The notes under the pieces are model-generated. The model was not told where the DNA came from. It worked only from the letters and a program-made list of their open reading frames with translations, and did no database searches. Source: UBA4427 sp046351135 (GTDB lineage Bacteria; Myxococcota_A; UBA9160; UBA4427). From it: a stretch of 64,000 nt of DNA. The translations under genes were made by a program, and so were the position numbers. The stretch covers positions 186,001 through 250,000 of the forward strand of contig JAXLZA010000002.1 of assembly GCA_046351135.1 (NCBI GenBank), written 5' to 3'. This document shows positions 8,758-18,247 of this stretch, one piece after another. Numbering within the stretch: position 1 is the stretch's first letter; every line of letters starts with the position of its first letter.

Positions 8758-11700
8758 CCTGGGGCGAGCTCCACGTCGCGCATCCCGAGCTGGTCCACGG
8801 CCTCTGGCTGTGGCTGCTCTTCGTCGCCGTGCTCGTGCTGCTCGAGCGCCGAGGGCGCGATCGTCTGAATCGCCTGGTGGGCCCGGCCCTCGAGCCGCTG
8901 CTCGTCGAGCGACCGGCCGCCTGGCGGCGTGGGCTGCGCCTCGCCCTCGTCGCCCTGTCGGGGCTCCTCATGGTCGTCGCGCTCATGCGGCCGCAATGGG
9001 GGGAGCAGATCATCGCCACGCCCCGCGTCGGGGCCGAGATCATGATCGCCCTCGACGTCTCGCGCTCGATGCTGGCCGACGACACCCGCCCTTCGCGCCT
9101 CGAACGCGCGAAGGCCGAGATCGCCGACCTGCTCGCCTATCTCCAGAACGATCAGGTCGGACTGATCGCCTTCGCCGGGCGTGCCAGCATCCTCGCGCCG
9201 CTCACTCCCGACAAGAGCTTCCTGCGCCTCGCCCTCGACGGGGCCGGACCGCACAGCGTCTCCCGGGGCGGCACGCGCCTCGCCGAGCCGATCCTGCGCG
9301 CGGTCGCCGGGCTCGGCCGCCCCGGTCCCGCGCAGCGCGCGCTCCTGCTCATCACCGACGGCGAGGACCACGACTCCTTCGCCCTCGACGCCGCGAAGCG
9401 CGCCGCTGCGGCGGGGATCAAGATCATCACGATCGGCTTCGGCGACGAGGCGGGCAGCGAGATCCACATCCGCAACCCCGACGACGGCTCGCGCACCCTC
9501 GTCCGCGACGCCGAGGGCCATCCCGTCGTGAGCCGCCTGAACGGCGAGCTGCTGCGCGAGATCGCCCTCGCGACGGACGGCGCCTACGTGCCGGCGGGGA
9601 CCGGTGTCCTCGACCTTGCGTCGATCTACGAGACCCACATCGCGCGCCTCACGAAGGGCCAGCTCGATGCCCGCGGCCGCACGATCCGTGGCGAGCTGCA
9701 TCCGTACTTCGTCGGGGCCGCCCTCGTCTGTCTCGTCGCCGGCTGTGCGATCGGCGCCGGACGCCGTCGCAGCCCGGCCGCGTGGGCCGAGACCGCCGCG
9801 GCCTCGGCCCGCGCCGCGCTCGTCTTGATCGGCTGTGTCGTCGGGCTCGGCCTCCCGCTCGGGCCTGCCGCCCCGGCCTCCGCCGCCGAAGCCGCCGCCG
9901 CCGCGAACGGGGCACCGATCCAGCTCGCGCAAGCGACACCCCCCGCCGCGCCCGCCCCGTCGGCGTCCGCAAGCGCGCCCGCCCCCGACGCCGCGTCGCC
10001 GCCGCCGGCCGAGTCCACGCCCCTCGATCCCCGCGCGCGCTTCAATCTCGCCAACGAGCGCCTCGCCGCGGGCGACGCCGAGGAGGCGAGCGCGCTCTAC
10101 CGCGAGGCGCGGCGCGACGCGACGGACGACGTCGAGCTGCGTTATGCGGCGAGCTACAACCTCGGCCTGGCGGCGGTGGCCCGGGCCGACGCGCTCGAGG
10201 TCTCGAAGCCACAGGAGGCCCTCGGATTCCTCCACGAGGCCGCCGACTGGTTCCGCGAGGCCGCGGCGATGCGGCCCGACGAGGACGATCCGCGCCACAA
10301 TCTCGACGTCGCCCTGCGCCGCGCGCTGATCCTCGCCGACGCGATCGCCCGCAAGGACCGGCGCGACGTCGAGGGCGAGCTCGACCTCCTGATCGAGAGC
10401 CAGCGCGGACGCGTCGCCGAGTCGGCGATCCTGCTCGAGGCGGTCGTGCGCGCCGGCGAGCTCGCCGCGGCCGACGGGCTCCGGGACGCCTTCGACGCGG
10501 CGGCGACGGCCCAGCGCGAGCTCGTGGCCGACGCCGAGAGCCTCGCCGATCGGGTTGCGGACGAGCAGGCGATCGCGCTCGCGAAGCCCGAGAAGGAGCG
10601 CACGCCGGAGGATGCGCTGCGTGGGGCCTCGCTCGAAGGTGTGCTGGCCTATCTCGATCAGGGCATCGAGCGCATGGGCCAGACGCGGCGCCAGCTCCGT
10701 CAGCGCAGCGCCGAGCGCGCCTACCGACGAGGCGCCGAGGCGCTGGCGCTGCTCAAGCGGGCGCGAGACCAGCTGCGCGATCCGGTCGAGCAGCTCGGCG
10801 TCCTGATCGGGGAGGTCGGGGCGGTGGCCCAGGCGACCTCGGCGCTCGCGGGGGCGAGCGGAGCGGGCGGGGCGAACTCGAGCGCGGGCGACGGTGGATC
10901 CGCTGCGGGCGCTGCGGGCGCGAATTCGGGCGGGAGCGCGTCGGTCGTGGCCCCGCTGCCCGCCTTCCTGACCCCGGAGTCGGTCGGTGCGGAGACGGCC
11001 GCGGTCGGGGTGCGGGTCACCGAGCTGGCCGAACGGTTCGGGGAGGCCGCCGAGCGCGCAGCGGCGTCGCCGAGCGGGACCGGCGCGGGCGCGCCTGCGG
11101 GCCCGATGGCTCCCGCGGCCCCGACGGCGCCCGCCGCGCCGACGGTCTCGGCGTCCCTGCGCGACGCGCTGACGGGCGCGGCGCCCCTCGTGAAGACGGC
11201 GGGCGAGGCGATGACGACCGCCGTCGGCTCGGTCGAAGAGCGGCGCTATCCGGCGGCGCTCTCCGCCGAGGACCGGACGATCGCCGCGCTCGCCGAGGCC
11301 CAGGAGCTCTTCTTCGATCTGCGAGAGCTCCTCGCCGTCGCCCACGAGACCGAGGCCGGGATCGCCGCGACGGCGGCCGTCGACGCATCGCAGGAGGAAG
11401 CCCGCGCGCTCCGGGCGAAGAGGGCCGGGGCCGTCGCCGCGGCCCAGACCCGCAATCGCAGCCGCGCGGACCGGCTCGAGCAGCTCCTCGATCGCGAACG
11501 CGAGACGCGGCTCGCCGCCCTCTCGGCACCCGACGCCGGCGCGAGCGGCGACGAGGCGGCGGATCCGAGCGCCCCCGCCGCACTGCCCGATCCCGAGAAG
11601 CAGGCGGCCGTCGAGGCCCTCTTCGACCGCGCGCGCGCGCTCCTCGGCGAGGCGCGCTCGGCGATGGACGAGGCGAGCGCGGGCTTCGGCCGCTCCGGCT

Positions 11701-12575
11701 CGGGGGAGACCGCCGACTGGGCGCGCATCGAACCGGCGGCGCAGCGCGCGACCGAACGCCTCGACGCGATCCGGCGCCTCTTCCTGTCGCTGCTGGAGCA
11801 GCTCCAGCGCCTCGAGCGCGAGCAGGTCGACCTCGCGGACCGCACGCGCGACGCCCTCGCGCTGGCGGCCGCCGACGGGAAGCCGGGGAACCGGGGCGAC
11901 GAGACGAAGGCCCGCGTCGGTGCGCTCGACACCGAGCAGAAGACGCTCGAGGCGCGCGCGGGCGCGATCGCCGACGCGCTCCTCGCCCAGTCGCAGACGG
12001 CGGCCAGTGCCCCGGCGCCGGCGGAGGGGGCCGGGCAGTCCGGGCCCGACGCCGACACCCTGCGCCGCGCGGCCGACCATGTCGCCTCGGCGCAGCTCTC
12101 GATGCGCGACGCGAGTGCGACCTTCGGTGACGCGAGCGCACCCCTCGAGAAGGCGCCCGAGTCCCAGACCGTCGCCCGCGACGAGCTGCGCAAGGCCATC
12201 GAGCTGCTCGCGCCCCCGCCGCCGCCGGAGCAGAAGGACCAGGAAGATCAGAAGGAGCAGGACCAGAACGACGAGTCCTCCGAAGATCAGAAGCAGGACG
12301 GCGCGGGTCAGGACGGGCAGGAGCCGAAGTCGCCCGAAGACGAGGAGTCCGAGCAGGAGCAGCCGGGCGCGGGGGAGGGCGAGCAGCCCGAGCCGCAGCC
12401 GGGACAGGACGGAAGCGCCGGGGCGAGCGAAGATTCCCTCGGCGAGCAGCCCGGCCAGCCCGATCCGTCCCAGCTGCTGCAGGGCGTGCGGGACCGCGAG
12501 GCCGAGCGGCGCGACGCGAACGAGCGGCGGGAGCGGGCGCGGCGGCGTTCGCTGCCGGTGGAGAAGGATTGGTGA
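8754..12575 (+). CDS. Giant BatB-BatC fusion: VWA, TPR and long helical, acidic tail
   Basis: The 1,273-residue product far exceeds BatB (about 330) or BatC (about 250). Residues 1-340 are BatB: helices at about 18-30 and 63-78 and a VWA domain with DVSRS at 101-105. A second hydrophobic anchor near 358-380 is followed by an Ala/Pro linker and TPR-like repeats (about 425-520: FNLANERLAAGDAEEASALY). About 600 residues of Ala/Glu/Arg-rich helical and coiled-coil sequence follow. The last stretch is acidic (Glu/Asp/Gln/Pro-rich), as in BatC proteins. One unbroken frame with consistent codon use supports a true fusion. The C-terminal part should lie in the periplasm if the second anchor crosses the membrane. 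Confidence 0.88.
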   Translation: MTWGELHVAHPELVHGLWLWLLFVAVLVLLERRGRDRLNRLVGPALEPLLVERPAAWRRGLRLALVALSGLLMVVALMRPQWGEQIIATPRVGAEIMIALDVSRSMLADDTRPSRLERAKAEIADLLAYLQNDQVGLIAFAGRASILAPLTPDKSFLRLALDGAGPHSVSRGGTRLAEPILRAVAGLGRPGPAQRALLLITDGEDHDSFALDAAKRAAAAGIKIITIGFGDEAGSEIHIRNPDDGSRTLVRDAEGHPVVSRLNGELLREIALATDGAYVPAGTGVLDLASIYETHIARLTKGQLDARGRTIRGELHPYFVGAALVCLVAGCAIGAGRRRSPAAWAETAAASARAALVLIGCVVGLGLPLGPAAPASAAEAAAAANGAPIQLAQATPPAAPAPSASASAPAPDAASPPPAESTPLDPRARFNLANERLAAGDAEEASALYREARRDATDDVELRYAASYNLGLAAVARADALEVSKPQEALGFLHEAADWFREAAAMRPDEDDPRHNLDVALRRALILADAIARKDRRDVEGELDLLIESQRGRVAESAILLEAVVRAGELAAADGLRDAFDAAATAQRELVADAESLADRVADEQAIALAKPEKERTPEDALRGASLEGVLAYLDQGIERMGQTRRQLRQRSAERAYRRGAEALALLKRARDQLRDPVEQLGVLIGEVGAVAQATSALAGASGAGGANSSAGDGGSAAGAAGANSGGSASVVAPLPAFLTPESVGAETAAVGVRVTELAERFGEAAERAAASPSGTGAGAPAGPMAPAAPTAPAAPTVSASLRDALTGAAPLVKTAGEAMTTAVGSVEERRYPAALSAEDRTIAALAEAQELFFDLRELLAVAHETEAGIAATAAVDASQEEARALRAKRAGAVAAAQTRNRSRADRLEQLLDRERETRLAALSAPDAGASGDEAADPSAPAALPDPEKQAAVEALFDRARALLGEARSAMDEASAGFGRSGSGETADWARIEPAAQRATERLDAIRRLFLSLLEQLQRLEREQVDLADRTRDALALAAADGKPGNRGDETKARVGALDTEQKTLEARAGAIADALLAQSQTAASAPAPAEGAGQSGPDADTLRRAADHVASAQLSMRDASATFGDASAPLEKAPESQTVARDELRKAIELLAPPPPPEQKDQEDQKEQDQNDESSEDQKQDGAGQDGQEPKSPEDEESEQEQPGAGEGEQPEPQPGQDGSAGASEDSLGEQPGQPDPSQLLQGVRDREAERRDANERRERARRRSLPVEKDW

Positions 12576-15418
12576 GTCGGGACCGATCGATCGTGCAGGC
12601 GGCCCGGGCCGTCCACGCCGCGTGCGCGGCTGCGCTCCGAGGGGCGCGGCTTCCGCTCCTGCTCGGGCTCACCCTCGGCCTGGCGATGCTCGGCTCCGCG
12701 AGGCCCGCAATCGCGCAGGAGGCGCGGGTCGAGATCGCGGCCGCGCCCTACTACCAGGGCCAGCCGATCGAGCTCCACGTGATCGCCGAGCAGTTCGAGG
12801 AGGATCCCGAGCCGCAGGTCGCGTTCGATCCGGTGCCCGGCGTCTCGATCCGACTGATCGGCGTCTCGCCGACGAGCTCGACCTCGATCTCGATCGTGAA
12901 CGGCCAGATCTCCCGGGTCCACCAGGTCAGCTTCACCTACCGCTACGAGCTCACGAGCCCCCGCGTCGGCGAGCTGCGGATCCCCGTGTTCCACGTCCGC
13001 CAGGGGGCGGTCGAGCGCTCGACGCGGCCCTTCGCGATCCAGGTCACGGCCGTGCCGTCGAGCGACGAGTTCGGGATCGCGGTCGTGCTGCCGCAGGGGC
13101 CGATCTTCGTCGGGCAGAAGGTGCCCGTCGCGATCGAGTTCCGGATCGATCAGGAGGCGGCGCCCCAGATCCTCGACTATCGCATCCAGATCCCGCTCTT
13201 CGACGTCCCGGGCCTGCGCTTCATCGACTCGGCCCCGGCGAACGCGGATTCGCCGCTCCAGATCATGACCGCGAACGGGCCGATCCAGCTCTCGGCGACG
13301 AGCGAGGAGCGCACGATCGGCGGGCGCCCGAGCCTGGTCCTGCGCGCCGAGCGGACGCTGATCGCGCAGAAGCCGGGCGCGATCGACGTCGCCGCCCCGA
13401 CCGTCGCCGTCGAGCGCGGGACGCGCTTCCGACAGGACTTCTTCGGCGGCCGACGCGCGGTCCAGACCCAGCGCACCGTCTCGGCGGGGCGCGCGCTCCG
13501 GCTCGAGGTCGCCGAGCTGCCCCGGGAAGGTCGTCCGGCGAGCTTCGCCGGCGCCGTCGGCTCGGACTTCAGCCTCGAGGTCCAGGCCGATCGCAGCGTC
13601 GTCCAGCTCGGCGAGCCGATCGAGCTCGACGTCCGCGTCCGCGGCCACGGCGATCTCAGCTCGGCGGGGCTGCCTCCGCTCGACGCGCCAGGGCTCTTCG
13701 ATCCCGCGCGCTTCCGTCTGCCGCAGGAGGCGCCGGCGGGCATCCTCGAGGAGGACGGCAAACACTTCCGGGTGACGGTGCGGGTCCTCGACGCGAGCGT
13801 GCGCGAGATCCCGGCGCTCGAGTACGCCTGGTTCGACTCCGAGACGCGCCGCTTCGAGACGGTGCGATCGCAGCCGATCGCGCTCTCCGTCAGCGCAGCG
13901 CAGGTCGTGGGCGCCGAAGCGGTGACGAGCGCGGCGGGCGATGCGGCCGAGGCGGCGGGCGGGGCCGGCGGGCTCGCGTCCGGGCTGCCGGGCCTCGGCG
14001 GCGCGACGGCCGCGGAAGGCGCCGCAGGCGCGGAGGCCGCGGGCTCGGGCGAGGGGGGCGCGGCGCCGGGTGGGGGGCCGCCGCGGGCGAGCTCTCTCGC
14101 GGAGAGCGCCGCCAACCTCGCCGTCGAGCGGGATCCGGAGATCCTGCTGCGGGGGGTGCGCACGAGCCGCGGCGTCGGCGTCGCGACGGTCTCGCTCTAT
14201 CTCGTCGGGCTCGCCCTCGTCGGCTGGGGCTTCGTCGATCGGCGTCGACGCGCGGTCGATCCGCGGGTGCGCGCGCGCATCGAGGCGCTCGAGAGCGCGA
14301 AGCGCGCCGTCGAAGCGGCGCTCGCTTCCCCGGCCGACGGACCGGGGGCCCTCGGTCGGGCGCTGCGGGAGTGGGTGGCGGCCTCGCCGCACGAGGCGTC
14401 GGCCGAGGTCGACGCGCTGCTCGCCGAGTGCGATGCGCTGCGCTTCGCGCCGGGGGCGGGCGGCGGGCGCGGGGCGGGGGGCGGTGTGCCCGATGCGCTC
14501 GCACGGCGCGCGCGGCAGCTGATCGAGGATCGGCTCGCCGCGGCCTCGAAGGCCGCCTCGACGTCGCTCTCGCGTGCGGTACGAGCTGCGCTGCTCGTCC
14601 TCGGGCTCGGCGTGGGCGCGCTGTCGACGGCGGTCGCGCTCGGCCCCGGTCAGGCGTACGCCGCGGAGGGCGACGCGCCGGCGGCCCCGGCGACCGACGC
14701 GCGGGCGCGCCTCGAGCGGGCAGTCGCCGACTACGAGGCGGCCCAGGCCGAGGCCGATCGCGATGCGCGGCTCGCGGGCTTCCAGCGCGCACTGCAGGGC
14801 TTCGCGTCGCTGATCGACGAGGGCGCGCGATCCCCGGCCCTCTACACCAATCTCGGCAACGCGGCGCTCCAGGCGGGGCGCGCCGGGCAGGCGGTGCTCG
14901 CCTATCGAAGGGCGCTGCGCCTCGATCCGACCGTCGCGACCGCGCGGCAGAACCTCGCCCACGTCCGGTCCCGGCTGCCCGGCTGGGTGCCGCGACCGGG
15001 GAGCAGCGAGTCCGACGGTGCGCTGCAGGCCTATCGCCGGATCGCCGCACCGACCCGCGCGCTCGCGGCGGCGGGCTGCTTCGCGGCGGCAGCGCTCGCG
15101 TTCGTGCTCGCCGGTCGGCGGCCGACCGGGGCGTGGCGCGGGCTCGCGATCGCGCTCGGGCTCGCTTGGCTCGGCCTGCTCGCGAGCGTCGTCGCGGACG
15201 CGCGCGGGGCGGCGGGGCAGCCGGGGGTCCTGACGACGGAGGAGACGGTGGCCCGCTCGTCGGACTCGGCGCTCGCCGCGCTCGCGTTTCCCGATCCGCT
15301 GCCGCAGGGCGTCGAGGTCGAGCGGCTCGAGGTCCGGGGCGACTTCGCGCGGGTCCGACTCGCCAACGGGCGCGACGTCTGGGTCCGCGGCTCGAGCGTG
15401 ACCCCGATCGACGACTGA
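12572..15418 (+). CDS. BatD-BatE fusion: oxygen-tolerance domain, TPR and SH3-like domain
   Basis: GTG 12572 overlaps the previous stop and gives 948 residues. A signal peptide ends near residue 48 (PAIAQ). Residues about 50-440 are a BatD protein: repeated beta-sandwiches with PYYQGQPIELHV and GPIFVGQKVPVAIEF. An Ala/Gly-rich linker and membrane helices (VSLYLVGLALVGWGF, LLVLGLGVGALSTAVAL) follow. Next come a TPR segment (LYTNLGNAALQAGRAGQAVL) and two more helices. The last 50 residues form an SH3-like domain (RVRLANGRDVWVRGSSVTPI), the architecture of BatE. It is the last gene of the operon; the next gene starts 67 bases later. Confidence 0.88.
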   Translation: MSRDRSIVQAARAVHAACAAALRGARLPLLLGLTLGLAMLGSARPAIAQEARVEIAAAPYYQGQPIELHVIAEQFEEDPEPQVAFDPVPGVSIRLIGVSPTSSTSISIVNGQISRVHQVSFTYRYELTSPRVGELRIPVFHVRQGAVERSTRPFAIQVTAVPSSDEFGIAVVLPQGPIFVGQKVPVAIEFRIDQEAAPQILDYRIQIPLFDVPGLRFIDSAPANADSPLQIMTANGPIQLSATSEERTIGGRPSLVLRAERTLIAQKPGAIDVAAPTVAVERGTRFRQDFFGGRRAVQTQRTVSAGRALRLEVAELPREGRPASFAGAVGSDFSLEVQADRSVVQLGEPIELDVRVRGHGDLSSAGLPPLDAPGLFDPARFRLPQEAPAGILEEDGKHFRVTVRVLDASVREIPALEYAWFDSETRRFETVRSQPIALSVSAAQVVGAEAVTSAAGDAAEAAGGAGGLASGLPGLGGATAAEGAAGAEAAGSGEGGAAPGGGPPRASSLAESAANLAVERDPEILLRGVRTSRGVGVATVSLYLVGLALVGWGFVDRRRRAVDPRVRARIEALESAKRAVEAALASPADGPGALGRALREWVAASPHEASAEVDALLAECDALRFAPGAGGGRGAGGGVPDALARRARQLIEDRLAAASKAASTSLSRAVRAALLVLGLGVGALSTAVALGPGQAYAAEGDAPAAPATDARARLERAVADYEAAQAEADRDARLAGFQRALQGFASLIDEGARSPALYTNLGNAALQAGRAGQAVLAYRRALRLDPTVATARQNLAHVRSRLPGWVPRPGSSESDGALQAYRRIAAPTRALAAAGCFAAAALAFVLAGRRPTGAWRGLAIALGLAWLGLLASVVADARGAAGQPGVLTTEETVARSSDSALAALAFPDPLPQGVEVERLEVRGDFARVRLANGRDVWVRGSSVTPIDD

Positions 15419-15485
15419 TCGCCTACACTGCGTTTCGCGCGCGCCGGACGCGGATCCGACGGGCGCGGGCCGGAGGAGATCGTCG

Positions 15486-16628
15486 ATGGGAGCCGTGCGC
15501 GTCGCGATCGTGGGCGTCGGCAATTGCGCGAGCGCCTTCGTCCAGGGCGTCGCCTACTACACGGCCCACGACCCCGAGAAGACCCCGGGCCTGATGCACG
15601 CCCGGGTCGGCCCCTACGCCATCGCCGACATCGAGTTCGTCGCGGCCTTCGACGTCGACCCGCGCAAGGTCGGCCTCCCGCTCGAGGAGGCGATCTTCGC
15701 CGCGCCCAACCGCACGGCGATCTTCGAGCGCGACCCGACCGCCGGCGGCCTGCGCCGGCCCTCCGGCGTGCGCGTCGCGATGGCGCCCGTCCTCGACGGC
15801 GTCGCCGAGCACATGCGGGACCACCCCGCCGACCAGTCCTTCCGCGTCGCCGACCTCCCGCCCGTCGAGCTCGCCGCCGCGCTCCGCGCCGCCGGCGCCG
15901 AGGTCGTCGTCAGCTATCTGCCCGTCGGCTCCGAGCGCGCGGCGCGCCAGGTCGCCGAGGCCTGCCTCGAGGCGAAGGTCGCCCTCGTGAACTGCATTCC
16001 GGTCTTCCTCGCCTCGGATCCGGTCTGGGCCGGGCGCTTCCGGGCCGCGGGCGTCCCGATCCTCGGCGACGACGTGAAGAGCCAGGTCGGCGCGACGATC
16101 GTCCACCGGACCCTCGCGCGGCTCTTCGCCGACCGCGGCGTCTCCCTCGAGCGGACCTATCAGCTCAACACCGGCGGCAACACCGACTTCCTGAACATGC
16201 TCGAGCGGAGCCGCCTCGAGTCGAAGAAGCGCTCGAAGACCCAGTCGGTCCAGAGCCAGCTCGACGTCCCCCTCGATCCCGAGCGGATCCACGTCGGACC
16301 CTCGGACTACGTTTCGTGGCAGGGCGACAACAAGCTCGCCTTCATCCGGCTCGAGGGGCGCGGGTTCGGCGATCAGCCGATCGAGCTCGAGCTGCGGCTC
16401 TCGGTCCAGGACTCGCCCAACAGCGCGGGCGTCGTGATCGACGCGGTGCGCATCGCGAAGCTCGCCCTCGACCGCGGCCTCGCCGGGCCCCTCGAGGCCG
16501 CCTCCGCCTGGCTCATGAAGAGCCCGCCGCGGCAGCTGCGCGACGAGGAGGCGCGGCTCGCCCTCGCACGATTCCTGGCGGACGATGGATCCGAGGGCGA
16601 CCGAGCGGAGGGAGGGCTCCCGGCATGA
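15486..16628 (+). CDS. ino1: myo-Inositol-1-phosphate synthase
   Basis: The 380-residue protein is a full-length bacterial-type Ino1 (EC 5.5.1.4), which isomerises glucose 6-phosphate to 1D-myo-inositol 3-phosphate using tightly bound NAD+. The Rossmann start is VAIVGVGNCASAF at residues 5-17. The family hallmarks NTGGNTDFLNM (near 225-235) and LSVQDSPNSAGVVID (near 305-320) are intact. GGAG before ATG 15486 supports the start. The product feeds inositol phospholipids, inositol osmolytes or inositol-linked thiols; no such pathway gene is adjacent. It is translationally coupled (ATGA) to a GST-like gene, which may hint at thiol or stress metabolism, but this is speculation. Confidence 0.93.
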   Translation: MGAVRVAIVGVGNCASAFVQGVAYYTAHDPEKTPGLMHARVGPYAIADIEFVAAFDVDPRKVGLPLEEAIFAAPNRTAIFERDPTAGGLRRPSGVRVAMAPVLDGVAEHMRDHPADQSFRVADLPPVELAAALRAAGAEVVVSYLPVGSERAARQVAEACLEAKVALVNCIPVFLASDPVWAGRFRAAGVPILGDDVKSQVGATIVHRTLARLFADRGVSLERTYQLNTGGNTDFLNMLERSRLESKKRSKTQSVQSQLDVPLDPERIHVGPSDYVSWQGDNKLAFIRLEGRGFGDQPIELELRLSVQDSPNSAGVVIDAVRIAKLALDRGLAGPLEAASAWLMKSPPRQLRDEEARLALARFLADDGSEGDRAEGGLPA

Positions 16629-17257
16629 GGCTCTACGTCTTCCCCGTCGCCCCGAATCCCACGAAGGTCCGCCTCTACCTCGCGGAGAAGGCGGCCGCCG
16701 GCCTCCGCATCCCGCTCGAGGAGGTCACGGTCGACCTGATCGCGAAGGCACAGCGTGCCCCCGAGCACCTCGCGCGCAATCCCTTCGGCACGCTCCCCGT
16801 CCTCGAGACCGACTCGGGTCGCTACGTGATCGAGTCGCTCCCGATCATCGAGCACCTCGAGGAGCTCTACCCCGTCCCCTCGATGTTCGGTCCCGACCCC
16901 GAGTCGCGGGCGATCGCCCGCCAGATCGAGCGGATCGCCGACATCGGCGTCCTGATCCCGATCGCCCGCATCGTCCACGCGACGAGCTCCCCGATCGGCT
17001 TTCCCCCGAATCCCGCCGTCGCCGCCTACTACCGGGAGCGGCTGCCCCGGAGCCTCGACTACCTCGAGGACCTGCTCGGCGACGGGCGGCCCTTCCTCGC
17101 CGGGGACCGGGTGACGGTGGGCGACTGCACGCTCGCGGCGGGGCTCCAGTTCGGCCGCTTTCGGAAGCTCGCCTTCCTCGACGACTACCCCGCCCTTGCG
17201 GCCTGGGACGCGCGCTACCGGACCCGGCCTCCGGCGGCTTCGGTCCTCGTGCTGTAG
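16625..17257 (+). CDS. Glutathione S-transferase family protein
   Basis: The 210-residue product has the GST layout. The N-terminal thioredoxin-like domain has MRLYVFPVAPNPTKVRLYLAEK, the cis-Pro loop GTLPVLE at about 57-63, and the ESLPIIEHLEELYP helix. The C-terminal all-helical domain has the conserved FLAGDRVTVGDCTL motif, where Asp caps helix 6. GSTs conjugate or reduce electrophiles with glutathione; specificity cannot be read from sequence. Its ATG overlaps the ino1 stop, so the two form an operon. A short GC hairpin (GGGCTC/GAGCCC) follows the stop. Confidence 0.9.
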   Translation: MRLYVFPVAPNPTKVRLYLAEKAAAGLRIPLEEVTVDLIAKAQRAPEHLARNPFGTLPVLETDSGRYVIESLPIIEHLEELYPVPSMFGPDPESRAIARQIERIADIGVLIPIARIVHATSSPIGFPPNPAVAAYYRERLPRSLDYLEDLLGDGRPFLAGDRVTVGDCTLAAGLQFGRFRKLAFLDDYPALAAWDARYRTRPPAASVLVL

Positions 17258-17365
17258 GGCCGGCTTCAGGGCTCGCCGGAGTCGGAGCCCGGGCCCCGAC
17301 TTCGTCGGAACCGACCCATGCCTGGTAGGCTCTACCCTGCGACCCGATCGAACGGGGCAGGGGGG

Positions 17366-18187
17366 ATGTCGATGCGGAGCAGGCTTGGGGAGCGACGGGG
17401 GCGGGGGCTGAGACGGCGGGCGGGGGCGGGGCTCCTGGCGGTGCCGCTGTCGATCTGCGGAGCGTGGGCGGCCGGGGCGGGGGAGGGCGTGATCGAGATC
17501 AGCCAGGTCTGCGCCGTGCAGACGGGCTGCTTCGCCGACGATACGCCCGGCTTCCCGGTCACGATCGCGGCGGCGGGGAGCTACCGGCTGACGAGCAATC
17601 TGGTCGTGCCCAACGACGATACGGACGGCATAAGGATCAGCACCTCCGACGTCGCGATCGACCTGAACCGCTTCACCCTGACCCGGACCAGCTGCCTCGA
17701 CAACAACTCGAACTGCCGGCCCAACTCCGGCGCGGGGAACGGGATCGAGACGACCGCGACCTCGGTCCGCGGAATCTCGGTCTTCGACGGGAGCGTGACG
17801 GGGATGGGCACGTCGGCCATCGTGCTCGGCGAGCAGGCCGAGGTTCGCGACGTGCTCGTGCGCTGGAACGGCGGCGACGCGATCGTCGTCGGGCTCGGAT
17901 CGACGGTCGAGCAGGCGCTCGTCTTCCAGAACGGCGGCGACGGCATCGTCGCCGACGCCGGCTCCCGCATCTCGGACAGCACGATCTACGACAACGTCTC
18001 CGACGGGATCCAGACCGGCGCCGGCTGCAGCATCCAGCGCAATACGGTGCGCACGAACGGCGGGGTCGGGCTGCGGCTCGGAAGCCAGAGCTTCTACCGG
18101 GAGAACACGTTGACGAGCAACGGCGGCGGCTGCGTCGCGGGCGGCGTCAGCGCCAGCGACAACGGCTGCAATGGCGGCGTGAACTGA
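17366..18187 (+). CDS. Secreted right-handed beta-helix protein
   Basis: ATG 17366 lies directly behind a run of G; ATG 17372, two codons on, is better spaced and equally likely. Either start gives an Arg-rich N-region and a signal peptide (GLLAVPLSICGAWAAGAG). The remaining roughly 230 residues are short repeating strands with Asn/Gly/Asp turns (NGGDGIVADAGSRISDSTIYDNVSDGIQ split over several turns), typical of a parallel beta-helix. Catalytic residues of pectate lyases or similar enzymes are not evident, so it may be a binding or structural surface protein. It has eight or so Cys and no PEP-CTERM tail. Confidence 0.75.
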   Translation: MSMRSRLGERRGRGLRRRAGAGLLAVPLSICGAWAAGAGEGVIEISQVCAVQTGCFADDTPGFPVTIAAAGSYRLTSNLVVPNDDTDGIRISTSDVAIDLNRFTLTRTSCLDNNSNCRPNSGAGNGIETTATSVRGISVFDGSVTGMGTSAIVLGEQAEVRDVLVRWNGGDAIVVGLGSTVEQALVFQNGGDGIVADAGSRISDSTIYDNVSDGIQTGAGCSIQRNTVRTNGGVGLRLGSQSFYRENTLTSNGGGCVAGGVSASDNGCNGGVN

Positions 18188-18229
18188 CGCGGAACGGCGG
18201 GATCCGGGCGATCCGGTCGCGGATCCGCT

Positions 18230-18246
18230 CCGGACTGCGAGTCCGG
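18230..18246. terminator. Perfect 7-bp hairpin at a convergent gene junction
   Basis: CCGGACT and AGTCCGG form a perfect stem with a GCG loop, just before the stop of the minus-strand DUF481 gene and 43 bases after the plus-strand beta-helix gene. There is no T tract on either strand, so a terminator role is likely only by position. Confidence 0.35.
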
Positions 18247-18247
18247 C

